A DNA stretch of 64,000 nucleotides. It comes from Jiangella endophytica (GTDB lineage Bacteria > Actinomycetota > Actinomycetes > Jiangellales > Jiangellaceae). Below, piece by piece: positions 63,099 through 64,000 of the stretch. Position 1 is the stretch's first letter. The number at the start of each line of letters is the position of its first letter. Where the stretch lies: NCBI RefSeq assembly GCF_003427025.1, contig NZ_QVAI01000005.1, forward strand, positions 310,001 to 374,000. The letters run 5' to 3'. A program made the translations under genes and the position numbers. Under the pieces are notes generated by a model. The model searched no databases. It was not told the DNA's origin and saw only the letters and a list, made by a program, of their open reading frames with translations.

Positions 63099-64000
63099 AT
63101 GACTGACGTACAACCCGTCGCCGCCGGCCGGCAGCTGCCGCGCGCGCTGACGCCGTTCCGCACCCCGGCCTACCGCCGCCTGGCGGTGGCCCTGGTGCTG
63201 TCGACGTTCGCCAGCGGCGTGTGGATCGTCGCTCAGGTGTGGGAGGTCATCCGCCTCGGCGGCGGCCCGGCCCAGCTCTCGGTCGTCTCCACGGCGTCGG
63301 CCGTCGGCGTGCTGCTGCCGGCGCTGCTCGCCGGCGTCGTGGCCGACCGCGTCCCGCAGAAGACCATCCTGCTGTGCGTCGCCGGCATCGAACTGGGCGG
63401 CATGGCGTTGGTGGCCGTGCTGTCGCTCACCGACGTCACCCGGCTGTGGCACCTGGCCGTGGTCGCGTTCCTCACCGGCGTCGGCATGGCGTTCTACTAC
63501 CCGGCCTACTCCGCGTGGCTGCCGGCGTTGGTGCCCGAGTCCGACCTCATGGCGGTCAACGGCTTCGAGGGCATGGTCCGGCCGACCATCGGCCAGGCGC
63601 TCGGGCCCGCGGTCGCCGGCGCCGTCGTCGGCATGGCCAACCCCGGTTCGGCCGTGCTGGTGGCCGCGGGGGCGGCGGCGCTGGGACTCCTGGCGCTGAC
63701 CACGGTCCCCAAGACGCCGGTCCGCCGCGAGCTGCCGCCCGAGGCCGTCGCGCACCCCGTCCGCACCGCGCTGGCCGACATGCGCGAAGGGCTGGCATAC
63801 ATGTGGCGCACGCCGTGGCTGCTGGCCACGCTGCTGTTCGCCAGCCTGATGATCCTGGTGCTCATGGGCCCGCTCGAGGTCCTCACGCCGTTCATCATCA
63901 AGGACCGCCTCGGTGGCGGGCCCGGCGACCACGCGTGGGTGCTGGGCGCGTTCGGCATCGGCGGCGCGGTCGGCTCGCTGGTCGTGGCGTCCATGCGCAT
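63099..64000 (+). CDS. MFS transporter, truncated by the window end
   Basis: About 300 codons are visible from ATG 63099, with GGAGG seven bases upstream, and the frame remains open at 64000. At least eight transmembrane segments are seen. ALTPFRTPAYRRLAVALVLS starts helix 1, motif A is ADRVPQKTILL, and a long AYMWRTPWLLATLLFASLMI segment opens the second half, as in the MFS_3/enterobactin-exporter-like group. With the VOC and TetR genes it probably forms an inducible export or detoxification unit. Confidence 0.85.
   Translation, partial: MTDVQPVAAGRQLPRALTPFRTPAYRRLAVALVLSTFASGVWIVAQVWEVIRLGGGPAQLSVVSTASAVGVLLPALLAGVVADRVPQKTILLCVAGIELGGMALVAVLSLTDVTRLWHLAVVAFLTGVGMAFYYPAYSAWLPALVPESDLMAVNGFEGMVRPTIGQALGPAVAGAVVGMANPGSAVLVAAGAAALGLLALTTVPKTPVRRELPPEAVAHPVRTALADMREGLAYMWRTPWLLATLLFASLMILVLMGPLEVLTPFIIKDRLGGGPGDHAWVLGAFGIGGAVGSLVVASMR

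Overview
The window is 64 kb of very GC-rich DNA with GTG starts, strong third-position GC bias and many ATGA/GTGA gene overlaps, as in a high-GC actinobacterium. The order purF, purM, DUF3073, valine-type dehydrogenase, BldC is an actinomycete backbone arrangement. Mycothiol-type enzymes, LPXTG surface proteins and a pSAM2-like integrative element fit the same group. Jiangellaceae or a relative is my guess; the sequence alone does not fix the genus.

Layout. 1-4.9 kb: end of an ATPase gene, a 2H phosphoesterase, an MDMPI-type enzyme, an ECF sigma/anti-sigma pair, a serine beta-lactamase-fold protein and a decayed deazaflavin-dependent oxidoreductase gene. 4.9-11 kb: an L-rhamnose cassette (rhaB, a fused aldolase/dehydrogenase, rhaM, rhaI) read leftward from a promoter with a LacI-type operator, with the lacI-family gene divergent. 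11.5-18.3 kb: a lipoprotein/secreted protein pair, then a cell-wall 5'-nucleotidase and a secreted nuclease that together could take apart extracellular DNA. 18.3-30.5 kb: metabolic and housekeeping genes including purF, purM, a DUF3073 gene, an amino-acid dehydrogenase, an MFS exporter and bldC, plus a decayed DUF6886-like gene. 31-37.2 kb: an aldo/keto reductase, two more LPDTG proteins (one with fifteen 9-residue His/Asp repeats), a methyltransferase, an esterase and small proteins.

37.48-51.67 kb: a 14.2-kb actinomycete integrative and conjugative element (AICE) between 58-bp direct repeats, inserted in the 3' end of a tRNA-Phe gene. It carries integrase, excisionase, a RepSA-like initiator, an FtsK-like transfer ATPase, small coupled genes, a GntR regulator with a HAD hydrolase, and cargo. 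The cargo is AT-richer and includes a coupled DUF262/HEPN pair, a membrane pentapeptide-repeat protein and a BrnT/BrnA-like toxin-antitoxin pair. This is the best candidate for a little-described, probably defensive, system in the window.

51.7-64 kb: chromosome again, with a copper locus (CtaG/CopD fusion, CopC, YcnI), an ABC exporter, a chromosomal nucleotidyltransferase/HEPN pair, DUF72, an endonuclease/phosphatase family protein, a Fur-family regulator, and a TetR regulator divergent from a VOC protein and an MFS transporter that runs off the window end.
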